64,000 bases of DNA from Stutzerimonas stutzeri (lineage in GTDB: Bacteria; Pseudomonadota; Gammaproteobacteria; Pseudomonadales; Pseudomonadaceae). Positions 18,366-29,234 of this stretch are shown piece by piece; position 1 is the stretch's first letter; every line of letters starts with the position of its first letter. The position numbers and the translations under genes were made by a program. The notes under the pieces are model-generated. The model was not told the origin of the DNA. It saw only the letters and a program-made list of their open reading frames with translations, and ran no database searches. The stretch covers positions 434,001 to 498,000 of the forward strand of contig NZ_JAGQFP010000001.1 in assembly GCF_019090095.1 (NCBI RefSeq), in the 5' to 3' direction.

Positions 18366-21300
18366 ATGGCCAAAGCGCGCAAACCAGCCGCCTTCATCAA
18401 AGACCCGCTCTGGTACAAGGATGCGGTGATCTATCAGGTCCACCTCAAATCGTTCTTTGACTCGAACAACGACGGCGTCGGTGACTTCCAGGGCCTGATC
18501 GACAAGATCGATTACATTGCCGATCTCGGCGTGAACACCATCTGGCTGTTGCCGTTCTATCCGTCGCCGCGGCGGGACGACGGCTACGACATCGCCGAGT
18601 ATCGGGGTGTGCACGACGACTACGGAACCATGGCCGACGCCAGGCGCTTCATCGCTGCGGCGCACAAGCGCGGCCTGCGGGTGATCACCGAGCTGGTCAT
18701 CAATCACACCTCCGACCAGCACCCCTGGTTCCAGCGCGCTCGCAAGGCGAAGAAGGGCTCGGCCGCGCGCAACTTCTACGTCTGGTCGGACACCGACGAC
18801 AAGTACACCGGTACGCGAATCATCTTTCTCGACACCGAGAAATCCAACTGGACCTGGGATCCGGTGGCCAAGCAGTACTTCTGGCACCGCTTCTACTCGC
18901 ACCAGCCGGACCTGAATTTCGACAACCCGCAGGTGATGAAGGCCGTGCTCAGCGTGATGCGCTACTGGCTGGATCTGGGCATCGACGGCCTGCGCCTGGA
19001 CGCGATTCCGTACCTGGTCGAGCGCGACGGCACCAACAACGAAAACCTGCCCGAGACCCACGCGGTGTTGAAGCAGATCCGCGCGGAAATCGACGCCAAC
19101 TATCCGGACCGCATGCTGCTGGCCGAGGCCAACCAGTGGCCCGAAGACACCCAGTTGTACTTCGGCGGGGAAGACGGCGGACCCGGGGACGAATGCCACA
19201 TGGCGTTCCACTTCCCGCTGATGCCGCGCATGTACATGGCGCTGGCTCAGGAAGACCGCTTCCCGATCACCGACATCCTGCGCCAGACCCCGGATATTCC
19301 GGAGAACTGCCAATGGGCGATCTTTCTGCGCAACCACGACGAACTGACGCTTGAAATGGTGACCGACAAGGAGCGCGACTACCTCTGGAATTACTACGCC
19401 AGCGACAAGCGTGCCCGAATCAACCTGGGTATTCGCCGACGGCTGGCACCGCTGCTCGAGCGTGATCGGCGGCGCATCGAACTGCTCAACAGCCTGTTGC
19501 TGTCGATGCCGGGCACGCCGGTGATCTATTACGGCGACGAAATCGGCATGGGCGACAACATCTTCCTCGGCGACCGGGACGGGGTGCGCACCCCGATGCA
19601 GTGGTCGCTGGATCGCAACGGCGGCTTCTCCCGCGCCGACCCGCCGAGCCTCGTGCTGCCGCCCATCATGGATCCGCTGTACGGCTATCAGGCCATCAAC
19701 GTCGAGGCGCAGCAGCGCGACCCGCATTCGCTGCTCAACTGGACGCGGCGATTGCTGTCGATCCGCAAGCAGTTCAAGGCGTTCGGACGGGGCAGCCTGA
19801 AAATGCTCGCGCCGAGCAACCGCCGGATCCTGGCCTACCTCCGTGAATACACCACGCCGAGCGGCGAGACCGAAGTGATCTTTTGCGTCGCTAACGTTTC
19901 GCGCTCGGCCCAGGCCGCGGAACTGGAGCTGTCTCACTACGCCGGGATGGTGCCGGTGGAAATGGTGGGCGGCAGTGCCTTTCCGCCCATTGGGCAATTG
20001 CCCTATCTGCTGACGCTGCCTCCTTACGGCTTCTACTGGTTCCAACTGGCAACCAGTCATCAGATGCCTAGCTGGCACCAGGAACCGGTGGAAACGATGC
20101 CCGATTTTCAAACGCTGGTCCTCAAACGCTTGGATACGCTGACCGCTGCCAACAAGCGAATCCTCGAAACCGAATCGCTACCGGCCTATTTGCCGAAACG
20201 GAGATGGTTCGCCAGCAAGGACGCCGCGGTCGAGTCGATCAAGATCTGCTACAGCGTGCCGTTCGGCGATCCGCAGCGGCCGGTCTTGCTCAGCGAAATA
20301 TCCGTGCAGGCCGCCGGACGTACCGACCTCTACCAGCTGCCGTTGGGCTTCCTCGATGAGGGCGACTTCGATACCGCATTGCCGCAGCAGCTGGCCATGG
20401 CGCGGGTGCGCCGCGGGCCGCAGGTGGGGCTGTTGACCGACGCCTTTGCGCTCAAGCAATTCATCCTGGGCGTGATCCAGGGGCTGCGTGAGGAACAGGT
20501 GCTGCCTTGTGGTGAAGGCGAGATTCGCTTCGAACCCATGGCGCAACTGGCCGAGATCGAGCTGTCCGAAGAGGCCGATGTGCGCTACCTGACGGCGGAA
20601 CAGTCCAACAGCTCGGCGATCATCGACGGCAGCATGATGATCAAGGTGCTGCGCCGTATTTCCTCGGGCGTGCACCCGGAACTGGAGATGGGCCGCTTCC
20701 TGACCGAGCAGGGCTTCAACCACATTTCCGCCATGCTTGGGCAGGTGACGCGGGTCAACAAGCAGGGCGAACAGCATGCCCTGATGGTGGTGCAGCGCTT
20801 CCTCGACAACCAGGGCGATGCCTGGGAATGGACACTCAATACCCTCGATCGCGCGGTGCGGGACCAGATCGCCGGCGGCGTGTCCCTGCATGAAAACCAG
20901 TTCAGCGCGCTCGAGGAGCTGGAAGCCTTCAATCGCCTGCTCGGCCAACGCCTGGGCGAAATGCACATGACCTTGGCGGCCTCGACCGATAATTCCGCCT
21001 TCGCCAGCGAGCCGACCGGGCCGGACGACACCCGGGAATGGGAGCAGATGATCTGTGGCCAGGTCACTCGGGCGTTGGACCTGCTGCAAAACCGTCGTGG
21101 TGAACTGGAACGTAAGACCGCGACGCTGGTCGATCAGCTGCTGGGACAGCGCGAACAGCTGATGGCGGAGGTCAAACGGTTGGCCCAACGAACGGTGGGC
21201 GGGGTGCGCACACGCGTGCATGGCGACCTGCACCTGGGGCAGGTGCTGGTGGTGCAAGGCGATGCGTATTTCATCGATTTCGAAGGCGAGCCGGCGCGTT

Positions 21301-21689
21301 CGCTGGAGGAGCGCAGAGCCAAGCTCAGTCCGTTCAAGGATGTGGCCGGTCTGCTGCGCTCGTTCGAGTATGCCGCGGCGATGGTCATGCGTAACGCCCA
21401 GATCAGCGACAGCTCCGAAACGGCCGATCTGGCGCGGCGGGCCATCTCCGATGCCTACCAGCAGAGCGCGCGTAGCGTCTTCCTCGAAGCGTATCGTGAG
21501 GCGACCGCGCAGATGCCACATGCCTGGAAGGACGCCAACGGGGCGGACGCCGCGCTGGCACTGTTCAGCCTGGAAAAGACCGCGTATGAAGTGGCCTATG
21601 AAGCAGAGAACCGCCCGGCCTGGCTGCCCGTGCCCCTGCAGGGGCTGGTGGCTCTGGCACAACAGATTTCCGATGGAGGTTCCCAATGA
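18366..21689 (+). CDS. treS: TreS-Mak fusion: trehalose synthase with maltokinase
   Basis: Bifunctional cytosolic enzyme, 1107 residues. The N-terminal part (about 1-560) is GH13_16 trehalose synthase, interconverting trehalose and maltose: [22 protein letters not shown] at the start, nucleophile Asp 212 in [10 protein letters not shown], acid Glu in LLAEANQW and Asp in FLRNHDELT. The C-terminal part (about 600-1107) is maltokinase of the Pep2/Mak family, with [12 protein letters not shown] and the kinase-like catalytic segment [13 protein letters not shown] followed by FIDFEGEPA. It makes the maltose-1-phosphate used by GlgE. Separate TreS and Mak proteins occur in actinobacteria; the fused form is usual in pseudomonads. 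Its stop overlaps glgB by 4 bases. Confidence 0.95.
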   Translation: MAKARKPAAFIKDPLWYKDAVIYQVHLKSFFDSNNDGVGDFQGLIDKIDYIADLGVNTIWLLPFYPSPRRDDGYDIAEYRGVHDDYGTMADARRFIAAAHKRGLRVITELVINHTSDQHPWFQRARKAKKGSAARNFYVWSDTDDKYTGTRIIFLDTEKSNWTWDPVAKQYFWHRFYSHQPDLNFDNPQVMKAVLSVMRYWLDLGIDGLRLDAIPYLVERDGTNNENLPETHAVLKQIRAEIDANYPDRMLLAEANQWPEDTQLYFGGEDGGPGDECHMAFHFPLMPRMYMALAQEDRFPITDILRQTPDIPENCQWAIFLRNHDELTLEMVTDKERDYLWNYYASDKRARINLGIRRRLAPLLERDRRRIELLNSLLLSMPGTPVIYYGDEIGMGDNIFLGDRDGVRTPMQWSLDRNGGFSRADPPSLVLPPIMDPLYGYQAINVEAQQRDPHSLLNWTRRLLSIRKQFKAFGRGSLKMLAPSNRRILAYLREYTTPSGETEVIFCVANVSRSAQAAELELSHYAGMVPVEMVGGSAFPPIGQLPYLLTLPPYGFYWFQLATSHQMPSWHQEPVETMPDFQTLVLKRLDTLTAANKRILETESLPAYLPKRRWFASKDAAVESIKICYSVPFGDPQRPVLLSEISVQAAGRTDLYQLPLGFLDEGDFDTALPQQLAMARVRRGPQVGLLTDAFALKQFILGVIQGLREEQVLPCGEGEIRFEPMAQLAEIELSEEADVRYLTAEQSNSSAIIDGSMMIKVLRRISSGVHPELEMGRFLTEQGFNHISAMLGQVTRVNKQGEQHALMVVQRFLDNQGDAWEWTLNTLDRAVRDQIAGGVSLHENQFSALEELEAFNRLLGQRLGEMHMTLAASTDNSAFASEPTGPDDTREWEQMICGQVTRALDLLQNRRGELERKTATLVDQLLGQREQLMAEVKRLAQRTVGGVRTRVHGDLHLGQVLVVQGDAYFIDFEGEPARSLEERRAKLSPFKDVAGLLRSFEYAAAMVMRNAQISDSSETADLARRAISDAYQQSARSVFLEAYREATAQMPHAWKDANGADAALALFSLEKTAYEVAYEAENRPAWLPVPLQGLVALAQQISDGGSQ

Positions 21690-23902
21690 ATGAACGACCG
21701 GTCGTGACCATGCCCGGAGAAACCCTATTACCCAGTGATGCCGATGTCGACGCGCTGGTACGTGCCGAGCACGGCAATCCGTTCTCGATTCTCGGTCCGC
21801 ACCCGGACGGAGACGGGCTGGTGGTGCGCGCTTATCTGCCCAATGCGCTTGGCGTCGAGGTGCTGGAGCGCTCCGGCGGTCGTGTGCTGGCCGCGATGGA
21901 GCAGGGGCAAGTGCCCGGGTTCTTCTTCACGCGATTGACCAATCCGCAGCCCTATCTGCTGAAGATTCGTTGGGCGGGTGGCGAACAAGTCACTGAAGAT
22001 CCTTTCAGCTTCGGACCGCAGCTCGGCGAAATGGACCTGTACCTGTTCGCCGAGGGCAACCACCGGCAGCTCGGTCGGGTGTTCGGTGCACAGCCGATGG
22101 AAGTCGACGGGGTTCAGGGCGTGCGCTTCGCCGTCTGGGCGCCCAATGCACGGCGCGTCTCGGTGGTGGGCAGCTTCAACGATTGGGACGGACGCCGGCA
22201 CCCGATGCGCCTGCGGTTCCCGGCGGGCGTCTGGGAGATATTCATCCCCCGGTTACAGCCGGGCGACCGCTACAAGTTCGAGATCCTCGGCCCGCACGGC
22301 ATCCTGCCGCTCAAGGCCGACCCCGTGGCTCTGGCCACCGAATTGCCGCCGGGCACTGCCTCGGTGATCTCGCACCCGCTCGAGTACCAATGGAAGGATG
22401 AAGCCTGGCTGCAGCAGCGGGTGGCGCGGCAATCGCTGCAGGCGCCGATGACCATCTACGAGTTGCATGCCGGCTCCTGGCGACGGGACGGCGGTGATCA
22501 CGGGCGCCTGTACGATTGGCACGAACTGGCCGAGCGGCTGATCCCTTACGTCGTCGATCTTGGCTTCACCCACATCGAACTCATGCCGATCATGGAACAC
22601 CCCTTCGGCGGCTCCTGGGGTTATCAGCTGCTTTCCCAGTTCGCCCCCAGCGCCCGCTACGGCAGCGCCCATGATTTCGCCGCGTTCGTCGATGCCTGCC
22701 ACAACGCCGGTATCGGCGTGATCCTCGATTGGGTGCCCGCGCATTTCCCGACCGATGCCCATGGCCTGGGTGAATTCGACGGCACGGCGCTATACGAATA
22801 TGCGCACCCCTTCGAGGGCTTCCATCAGGATTGGGATACCTACATCTACAACCTCGGGCGCACCGAGGTGCACGGCTTCATGCTCGCCTCGGCATTGCAC
22901 TGGCTGCGCGAATTCCACGTCGATGCGTTGCGCGTCGATGCAGTCGCCTCGATGCTCTATCGCGACTATTCGCGCAAGGAAGGCGAGTGGATCCCGAACC
23001 GTCACGGCGGCCGCGAGAATCTCGAAGCGATCGACTTCCTGCGCCATCTGAACGATGTGGTGGCGACCGAAACGCCCGGAGCGCTGGTCATCGCGGAAGA
23101 GTCTACGGCGTTCCCCGGCGTCAGCAAGCCGACCTCCGACGGCGGCCTGGGCTTCGCGTACAAGTGGAACATGGGCTGGATGCACGACACGCTCAAGTAC
23201 ATCCAGGAAGACCCGATCAATCGCCAGTACCACCATGACAAGTTCACCTTCGGCATGGTCTACGCGTATTCCGAGCATTTCGTCTTGCCGATCTCCCACG
23301 ATGAGGTGGTGCACGGCAAAGGCTCGCTGATCGACAAGATGCCGGGTGACCGCTGGCAGAAGTTCGCCAACCTGCGTGCGTACCTGTCGTTCATGTGGAC
23401 GCACCCTGGCAAGAAGCTGCTGTTCATGGGTAGCGAGTTCGGCCAATGGCGCGAATGGAGCCACGACCGTGAGCTGGACTGGCACTTGCTCGACGAGGCT
23501 GACCACCGCGGTGTGCAGAACCTGGTCCGTGACCTGAACAGGCTCTACAGCCAGGAACCGGCGTTGCATGAGCTCGATAGCGACCCGCAGGGCTTCCAGT
23601 GGCTGATCGGCGACGATCGAGCCAACAGCGTATTCGCCTGGTTGCGCCGTAGTTCCACCGGCCATCCGCTGCTGGTGGTGGGTAACTTCACCCCCGTGGT
23701 CCGCGAGGGTTATCGCATCGGTGTGCCGGTCAACAGCCGCTGGCTGGAAGTCTTCAACAGCGATGCCGAGTGCTATGCGGGTTCCAACGTGGGCAACGGT
23801 GGCGGGATCCTCGCCGAGGCGGTGCCGGCGCATGGTCAGGACGTTTCGCTGTCGCTGACGCTACCTCCACTGGGCGTGATCATCCTGCGTCCGCAGGTGT
23901 GA
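21686..23902 (+). CDS. glgB: GlgB, 1,4-alpha-glucan branching enzyme
   Basis: Introduces alpha-1,6 branches into the GlgE or GlgA product (GH13_9), 738 residues, the long form with two N-terminal CBM48-type modules (about 20-110 and 130-220; second with [20 protein letters not shown]). The barrel follows: [27 protein letters not shown], nucleophile Asp in [18 protein letters not shown], Glu in [10 protein letters not shown] and [15 protein letters not shown] 21686 overlaps the treS stop (ATGA) behind a GATGGAGG site, implying coupled translation. It is last in the operon and followed by a strong terminator. Confidence 0.96.
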   Translation: MNERPVVTMPGETLLPSDADVDALVRAEHGNPFSILGPHPDGDGLVVRAYLPNALGVEVLERSGGRVLAAMEQGQVPGFFFTRLTNPQPYLLKIRWAGGEQVTEDPFSFGPQLGEMDLYLFAEGNHRQLGRVFGAQPMEVDGVQGVRFAVWAPNARRVSVVGSFNDWDGRRHPMRLRFPAGVWEIFIPRLQPGDRYKFEILGPHGILPLKADPVALATELPPGTASVISHPLEYQWKDEAWLQQRVARQSLQAPMTIYELHAGSWRRDGGDHGRLYDWHELAERLIPYVVDLGFTHIELMPIMEHPFGGSWGYQLLSQFAPSARYGSAHDFAAFVDACHNAGIGVILDWVPAHFPTDAHGLGEFDGTALYEYAHPFEGFHQDWDTYIYNLGRTEVHGFMLASALHWLREFHVDALRVDAVASMLYRDYSRKEGEWIPNRHGGRENLEAIDFLRHLNDVVATETPGALVIAEESTAFPGVSKPTSDGGLGFAYKWNMGWMHDTLKYIQEDPINRQYHHDKFTFGMVYAYSEHFVLPISHDEVVHGKGSLIDKMPGDRWQKFANLRAYLSFMWTHPGKKLLFMGSEFGQWREWSHDRELDWHLLDEADHRGVQNLVRDLNRLYSQEPALHELDSDPQGFQWLIGDDRANSVFAWLRRSSTGHPLLVVGNFTPVVREGYRIGVPVNSRWLEVFNSDAECYAGSNVGNGGGILAEAVPAHGQDVSLSLTLPPLGVIILRPQV

Positions 23903-23922
23903 TGGGCTGAGCGCGCAGCCGC

Positions 23923-23956
23923 CATGAAAAAGCCGGGATCTCCCGGCTTTTTCATG
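23923..23956. terminator. Bidirectional intrinsic terminator, glgB/ybhN
   Basis: A perfect 16-base inverted repeat, CATGAAAAAGCCGGGA and its complement, with a two-base loop. The A-run in one arm and T-run in the other give a T-rich tail in both directions. It lies between the convergent glgB and ybhN genes and can end both messages. Confidence 0.9.
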
Positions 23957-23990
23957 GAAAGACAGTCATGGGCGAACGACGAGCGCTGCG

Positions 23991-25007
23991 TCAGGCCGCA
24001 GTGGGCGGATGCTTCCCGGACGGATCGTCACCGGGGCGGGCCTGATTGCTGGAACGCAGCTTTTTCGCCCGCGCCTCGAGCAGGATGTACAGCACGGTCG
24101 CAACGATCAGCGGGATGAGGAAGTAGACCACCCGGTAGCCAATCAGCCCGGCGACGATGGCGCTCTGGCTCAGCTCGCCGGCAAGCATGGCGACGAACAC
24201 CGCCTCGATCACGCCGAGGCCCGCCGGGATGTGGGCGATCACACCGGCAATGCTGCTGATCATCAACGTTCCGAGCACCGCCGGGTAGGGCACCTTCTGC
24301 ATGAGCATGAAGTACACCACCAGCGCCATCAGCGCCCAGTTGCTCGCCCCCAGCACCATCTGCAGCGCTGCCAGGCGTAACGAGGGCAGGTGAATCTCGT
24401 GTTTGCGGATGGTCCAGTGGCGACGTTTGGAAAAGCCGCAGGCCCATAGATAAACGGCCGCGACCAGCAGCAACACGACGCCCAGCACACGCAACGCCGT
24501 CTCGCCGATTTCCCAGCCCTCGGGCGGGGTGATTCCACCCAGCGAGAAAATCAGGCCTGCCAGCCAGATATACCCGAGCCAGTTGGTCAGCACGCTCAGG
24601 GTGAACACGCGGGTGATCTGCGAGGCGCGCAGGCCAAGGCGTGAATACAGCCGATAGCGCAGTGCGATCCCGCCCACCCAGGCGCTCAGGTTGAGGTTGA
24701 ACGCGTAGCAGACAAAGGTCACCGGAATGATCTGTCGAACCGGCAGGTCGTGCCGCGCGTAACCCTTGCCGAGCACATCGAAGCAGCAATACACGGCGTA
24801 ACTGGCGATGGTCGCGCTACCGGCCAGCCAGAGCAGCTTGGGGTCGTAGTTGCTTAACGTCCGGTAGACCTCGCTCCAGTCGACATTGCGTGCCAGCCCT
24901 ACCAACAGGCCGGCGACCAGCACGAAGAACACGTAGGTCAGAATCCGTTTGATCAACGGCCAACGACGGCGCCAACCGCTCTGCGAGGTATTCTGCGTCT
25001 CGCTCAT
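23991..25007 (-). CDS. ybhN: YbhN-family integral membrane protein (UPF0104)
   Basis: Polytopic inner-membrane protein of the lysyl-phosphatidylglycerol-synthetase-like transmembrane family, 338 residues. About eight hydrophobic helices are visible, starting with ILTYVFFVLVAGLLVGLARN; the family segment NLNLSAWVGGIALRYRLYSRLG is present. It starts at ATG 25007, overlapping the clsB stop (ATGA); the longer frame to 25157 lies inside clsB and was rejected. The order ybhP-clsB-ybhN is the same as in E. coli. The molecular function is not established; a role with cardiolipin or another envelope lipid is inferred from the operon. Confidence 0.87.
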   Translation of the reverse strand: MSETQNTSQSGWRRRWPLIKRILTYVFFVLVAGLLVGLARNVDWSEVYRTLSNYDPKLLWLAGSATIASYAVYCCFDVLGKGYARHDLPVRQIIPVTFVCYAFNLNLSAWVGGIALRYRLYSRLGLRASQITRVFTLSVLTNWLGYIWLAGLIFSLGGITPPEGWEIGETALRVLGVVLLLVAAVYLWACGFSKRRHWTIRKHEIHLPSLRLAALQMVLGASNWALMALVVYFMLMQKVPYPAVLGTLMISSIAGVIAHIPAGLGVIEAVFVAMLAGELSQSAIVAGLIGYRVVYFLIPLIVATVLYILLEARAKKLRSSNQARPGDDPSGKHPPTAA

Positions 25008-26239
25008 CGATGCTCTCGTTGCAGGGGAGCGGCCTCGGGCTCGAGCGGCTCGGGATCGATCAGCTGCAACTTCGGACGGTGCGCGGGAAACAGGCCGACC
25101 AGCTGCGGGAAATGCCGCAGGAAGTGAAAGATGACGAAGGCCAGCGGTGCTCGCCACCAGTAGCCGCGCACGATTCGCTCCAGCGGAATGCGGCGGCAGT
25201 CCTCCTGCAACAAACGATCAAGCTTTTCATGCAGTTGGCGGTTGAAGGTGTGATCACGGATGATCAGGTTCGCCTCCAGGTTCAGCGAGAGGCTGAGCGG
25301 ATCGAGGTTGCTCGAGCCCACCGTGGACCATTCGTAATCGGCCAGGGCCACCTTGCCGTGCAGCGGGCGGCGGCAGTATTCGTGAATCTCGACGCCGTCG
25401 CTCATCAGGTAGTTGTAGAGCATCCGAGCACCGAACTTGGCGATCGGCATGTCTGGCTGACCTTGCAGGATCAGTCGCACCCGTACGCCGCGGCGAGCGG
25501 CATTGCGAATCTCGCGCAGCACGCGGTAGCCAGGAAAGAAATAGGCGTTGGCAATCAACAACCTGGAGCGGGCATCTCGAATCGCTTGCAGGTAATGCTG
25601 CTCGATGTCGTTGCGATGGTCATTGTTGTCACGGATCACGAACAGGGAACGCGCCTCGCCGCGGTTCACGCCCACAAAGCCATTGCTCTGGTGCGGCGAG
25701 CGCCGGTGCCACCAGCGTCGGTGTGCGCGTCCGGATGCGATGACGCTGAGGGCGAATCGGTGGATGTCATGCACCACCGGCCCCTCGACCTTAAGCGCGT
25801 AATCCTGCTTGGCCTCCGGGCCGAAATCACCCAGATGGTCGGCGGAAAAATTGATACCGCCGATGAAAGCCACTTGTCCGTCGACCACCACGATCTTGCG
25901 GTGCATGCGGCGAAACACGTTGACGCGTTTGCCGAGCAGCCGCTTGCCGGGGTCGAACACGTGAATGCGCACACCGGCCCGCGCCATGGTGGACGCGAAC
26001 TCGCCGTTCAGGTCGGCAGACCCGTAGCCGTCGACGGTTACGTCGACGCTGACGCCACGCTGGGCGGCATCGACCAGGACCTGTTGCAGCGCCTGGCCGA
26101 CCTTGTCCTTGAAGAAAATGAAGGTTTCCAGCACGACTTCCTTTTCAGCGGCCGCAATGGCCTCGAACACGGCTGGGAAGAATTCCTCGCCGTTTTCCAG
26201 CAACTGAAGACGATTCCCGTCTCTCCAGTGAAAATTCAT
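25004..26239 (-). CDS. clsB: Cardiolipin synthase B (phospholipase D family)
   Basis: Transfers a phosphatidyl group to make cardiolipin, 411 residues. Two HKD motifs are present: HRKIVVVDGQVAFIGGINF at about residues 109-127 and LHGKVALADYEWSTVGSSNLD at about 290-310. The N-terminus lacks the two membrane helices of ClsA, which fits ClsB. It overlaps ybhP upstream and ybhN downstream by four bases each (ATGA junctions), so the three are translationally coupled, as in the E. coli ybhP-clsB-ybhN operon. Cardiolipin enrichment under osmotic stress would suit the surrounding genes; that is inference. Confidence 0.92.
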   Translation of the reverse strand: MNFHWRDGNRLQLLENGEEFFPAVFEAIAAAEKEVVLETFIFFKDKVGQALQQVLVDAAQRGVSVDVTVDGYGSADLNGEFASTMARAGVRIHVFDPGKRLLGKRVNVFRRMHRKIVVVDGQVAFIGGINFSADHLGDFGPEAKQDYALKVEGPVVHDIHRFALSVIASGRAHRRWWHRRSPHQSNGFVGVNRGEARSLFVIRDNNDHRNDIEQHYLQAIRDARSRLLIANAYFFPGYRVLREIRNAARRGVRVRLILQGQPDMPIAKFGARMLYNYLMSDGVEIHEYCRRPLHGKVALADYEWSTVGSSNLDPLSLSLNLEANLIIRDHTFNRQLHEKLDRLLQEDCRRIPLERIVRGYWWRAPLAFVIFHFLRHFPQLVGLFPAHRPKLQLIDPEPLEPEAAPLQREHR

Positions 26240-27039
26240 AGGTGTATCTCCACCGCCAAGGGCAGATGATCGGACAAGTGCGTCCAGGGTTTGTTACCCA
26301 GGATCTGCGCCTTGTGGCTCGTCGCGTTGCGCACGTAGATGCGGTCCAGGCGCAGCATCGGCCAGCGGGCCGGGAAGGTCTTGGCGACCTTGCCCTGCGA
26401 CACGGCGAACACCTCATGCATGCCGGCGCAGCGATCCAGGACCTGCGCGCCTTTCAAGCGCCAGTCGTTGAAGTCACCGGCGACCACCACCGGTGCATCC
26501 TGGGGCAGCGAATCGAGCAACTGGCACAACAGGCCGAGCTGCTGCTGCCGATGCGATTCGCGCAGGCCCAGATGCACGCAGATCGCGTGGAACTCAGGGT
26601 GGCCGGGGACCTGAAGCACACTGTGCAACAGGCCGCGGCGTTCCGGCCCGGCGATGGAGATGTCGAGGTTCTCGAAGCGCGTGATGGGAAACTTGGACAG
26701 CAGCGCATTGCCGTGATCGCCGTCGGGGTATACGGCGTTGCGACCGTAGGCGAAGTCGGTCCATATGCTGTCGGCGAGAAACTCGTACTGGGACATCTTC
26801 GGCCAGTCGTGAAAACGCAGGGCGTGCTTTTCGTGGGTGCCCAGCACCTCCTGCAAGAACACCACATCGGCCGACACTGCCCTGACAGCTTCACGCAGTT
26901 CCGGCAGGATGAACCGGCGGTTCAGGGCGGTGAAGCCCTTGTGCGTATTAACGGTCAACAGGCGGATCGAATCGACCGCCGAGGACATATGTGCGTCCAG
27001 GTCCCGGCTGTCCAGGGGATGATTCTTGTCCAGATTCAA
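26236..27039 (-). CDS. ybhP: YbhP-like endonuclease/exonuclease/phosphatase family protein
   Basis: Member of the metal-dependent EEP superfamily, 267 residues. Signature residues are present: LTVNTHKGF near the start, the metal-ligand Glu in VVFLQEVLG, VVVAGDFNDWR with the catalytic Asp and Asn, and the C-terminal HLSDHLPL with the catalytic Asp-His. The start is a TTG at 27039, overlapping the upstream DUF72 stop, with a GAAGGAG site; an internal ATG at residue 18 is an alternative. The substrate in this subgroup is unknown. The fixed linkage to clsB suggests a phospholipid headgroup or similar phosphodiester rather than DNA. Confidence 0.85.
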   Translation of the reverse strand: MNLDKNHPLDSRDLDAHMSSAVDSIRLLTVNTHKGFTALNRRFILPELREAVRAVSADVVFLQEVLGTHEKHALRFHDWPKMSQYEFLADSIWTDFAYGRNAVYPDGDHGNALLSKFPITRFENLDISIAGPERRGLLHSVLQVPGHPEFHAICVHLGLRESHRQQQLGLLCQLLDSLPQDAPVVVAGDFNDWRLKGAQVLDRCAGMHEVFAVSQGKVAKTFPARWPMLRLDRIYVRNATSHKAQILGNKPWTHLSDHLPLAVEIHL

Positions 27040-27953
27040 GCCAGTGCTCCTTCCAGTTGACCCGGAGTGGTCTCCAGGTTTTCCTCCAGTCCGAGACGGC
27101 GCAGCAGCTGCCGCGCGTCGTATGGGGCTCGGACCTTCACGTCGTTATCGAAATAGCAGTACACGTTGCGTGATTTGCGCGCGGCGGGCTTGGCATCCGA
27201 GATCAGATGAGCGTCCTCGGGTTGGCCACCTTCGCTCCAGCGCCGGATGCGCTGGCACCAGTTATCCAGGGCCTGCTCGGTATAGCCGCTGGTGTAGAGC
27301 TCCTCGGCGCCATGCAGGCGGATGTAGACGAAATCGCTGGTCAGGTCCTCGCGATACGGCCACTTGCCGGCCGTATCCGCCACCACCAGCGCAACGTCGT
27401 ACTTGCGCAGCAACGCGATGAAGGCCGGGTCGACAAAACTCTCGTTGCGGATCTCGACGGCATGTCGCAGCCGGCGTTTACGGTCGATCTGCAAATAGCT
27501 ACGGCCCTCCATCCGCGCCTCGCAGCCCTTGGCCATTTCCAGCGCTGCTTCGGTGTCGTGAGGCAGCAACTGGAGAAAGGTCTCGAACAGCTCGGCGTCG
27601 AACTTGAAGGAGGGGGGAAACTGCCAGAGCATCGGCCCGAGTTTGTCCTTGAGCGCCAGCACACCGGAGGCGAGAAAGTTGGCGATAGGCTTTTCCACAT
27701 CGCGCAGACGCAGGATGTGCGTGATATAGCGCGGTGCCTTGACGCTGAAGACGAAGCCCTTGGGCGTCTCGTCGTACCAGCCGGCGTACAGCTCGGGCCG
27801 CTGCAGCGAGTAGAAGGAGCCGTTGATCTCGATACTGCTGACCGCGCGGGAGGCGAACTTCAGCTCGTTTTTCTGAGTGAGCCCCTTGGGGTAGAAGTCG
27901 CCTCGCCAGGGTGCGTAGCGCCAGCCCGAAATGCCGATATGGATGGCCGCCAT
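27036..27953 (-). CDS. DUF72 (YecE-like) family protein
   Basis: A 305-residue TIM-barrel protein of the DUF72 family, recognised by the opening IHIGISGWRYAPWRGDFYP, by EINGSFYSLQRPELYAGWYDE and by the C-terminal NVYCYFDNDVKVRAPYDA. It has no signal peptide, so it is cytosolic. The biochemical role of the family is not settled. It starts 9 bases after the dehydrogenase gene and overlaps the ybhP start, so it belongs to a five-gene operon ending in ybhN. Confidence 0.88.
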   Translation of the reverse strand: MAAIHIGISGWRYAPWRGDFYPKGLTQKNELKFASRAVSSIEINGSFYSLQRPELYAGWYDETPKGFVFSVKAPRYITHILRLRDVEKPIANFLASGVLALKDKLGPMLWQFPPSFKFDAELFETFLQLLPHDTEAALEMAKGCEARMEGRSYLQIDRKRRLRHAVEIRNESFVDPAFIALLRKYDVALVVADTAGKWPYREDLTSDFVYIRLHGAEELYTSGYTEQALDNWCQRIRRWSEGGQPEDAHLISDAKPAARKSRNVYCYFDNDVKVRAPYDARQLLRRLGLEENLETTPGQLEGALA

Positions 27954-27962
27954 CGACGTCTC

Positions 27963-29234
27963 CTAGAATCTGCCAGGACTCTGCATGCTGGTCGGATCAC
28001 TGGCGGGGAAGGTATCGGCAACGGCCTTGTCGACCAGGTTCTCTTCCGAGCCGGAACCGCCCGAGTTGCCCCGCTGCGGCTGCAATTCAACCTTGATCCA
28101 TCCGCGTTCCCGCCGATCGAAGGCTTCGAAGGCGGCAATGGCGTCGGTCATCGGCTTCACCTGGGTGAGGATCTTCGCCGGATCGATTCGCCGTGCCTGG
28201 ATCATTTCGATCAGCCGGGGGATGTACTTGCGGTGATGACAGTTGCCCATGTTCATGGTGATGTTCTTGTTCATCGCCATGCCGATGGGGAACGTCGTGG
28301 CCTCTGGCGGGTAGACCCCGATGATGGACAGCGTGCCGGCCTTGGCCAGGCCCTGAACCGCCCATTCCAGCGCCTGCGACGGTCCGTCGCCGGGCTGCCA
28401 TTGAGCGCCCTGGCCCGATTGCGCACCATCGGCGGGCTTGCCGCCGCAGCAGCCGTGTTCGGCATCGATACCGACCGCGTCGATGGCCCGGTCGACGCCG
28501 ATACCGGCCGTCAGCCGCTTGAGCGTTTCGACGGGGTCTTCCCGGTTGAAATCGATGATCTCGGCACCTTGCTGCTGCGCCATGCGCAGCCGGTCTTCGT
28601 ACTGGTCGATGGCGAACACGCGCCCGGCGCCAAGCAACTTGGCGCTGGCGATGGCGAACTGACCGACAGGCCCGCAGCCGAACACCGCCACCGTATCACC
28701 CGAGCGGATCTCGGCCATTTCCGCACCGAAGTACCCGGTGGGGAAGATGTCCGACAGCAGGATCGCCTGATCGTCGCTGACGTCCGGCGGCAGTTTGACC
28801 AGGCCGATGTTGGCGAAGGGGATGCGCGCCTTCTCGGCCTGCATGCCATGGAAGGGCCCGGTTTGCGACGGTCCGCCGTAGAACGACGTGCCGGCTTCCT
28901 TGCCGTTCGGATTGGCGACGTCGCATTGGGCGAAATACCCGGAACGGCAATAGGCGCAGTTTCCGCAGGCGATGGTCGAGGGAATCACGACGCGATCGCC
29001 GATCTGCAGGTTGCGAACGTCGTCGCCCAGCTCCTCGACGATGCCAACCGCTTCATGGCCGAGAATGGTGCCAGGCTTCATGCCGCTGACGGTGCCGCGC
29101 ACGAAGTGCAGGTCGGTTCCGCAGATGGCTGAGGCGGTGATGCGGACAATGGCATCGGTAGGGGCTTCGATGCGTGGCTCGGCAACGTCCTCAAGGCGGA
29201 TATCGCCGACACCGTGATAAACAACAGCTTTCAT
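27963..29234 (-). CDS. Zinc-dependent alcohol/formaldehyde-type dehydrogenase with FPASDP tail
   Basis: Medium-chain zinc dehydrogenase of the glutathione-independent formaldehyde dehydrogenase-like group, 423 residues. Catalytic zinc ligands are seen in SAICGTDLH and GHEAVG, the structural zinc cysteines in CGNCAYCRSGYFAQCD, and the NAD motif in VAVFGCGPVGQFA. Residues after about 395 are not part of the enzyme fold: a Gly/Ser linker, then VDKAVADTFPASDPTS. This tail recurs, to my knowledge, at the ends of many unrelated pseudomonad stress proteins. It is the first gene of the DUF72-ybhP-clsB-ybhN operon. The substrate is unknown; an aldehyde from lipid or sugar damage is a guess. Confidence 0.88.
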   Translation of the reverse strand: MKAVVYHGVGDIRLEDVAEPRIEAPTDAIVRITASAICGTDLHFVRGTVSGMKPGTILGHEAVGIVEELGDDVRNLQIGDRVVIPSTIACGNCAYCRSGYFAQCDVANPNGKEAGTSFYGGPSQTGPFHGMQAEKARIPFANIGLVKLPPDVSDDQAILLSDIFPTGYFGAEMAEIRSGDTVAVFGCGPVGQFAIASAKLLGAGRVFAIDQYEDRLRMAQQQGAEIIDFNREDPVETLKRLTAGIGVDRAIDAVGIDAEHGCCGGKPADGAQSGQGAQWQPGDGPSQALEWAVQGLAKAGTLSIIGVYPPEATTFPIGMAMNKNITMNMGNCHHRKYIPRLIEMIQARRIDPAKILTQVKPMTDAIAAFEAFDRRERGWIKVELQPQRGNSGGSGSEENLVDKAVADTFPASDPTSMQSPGRF

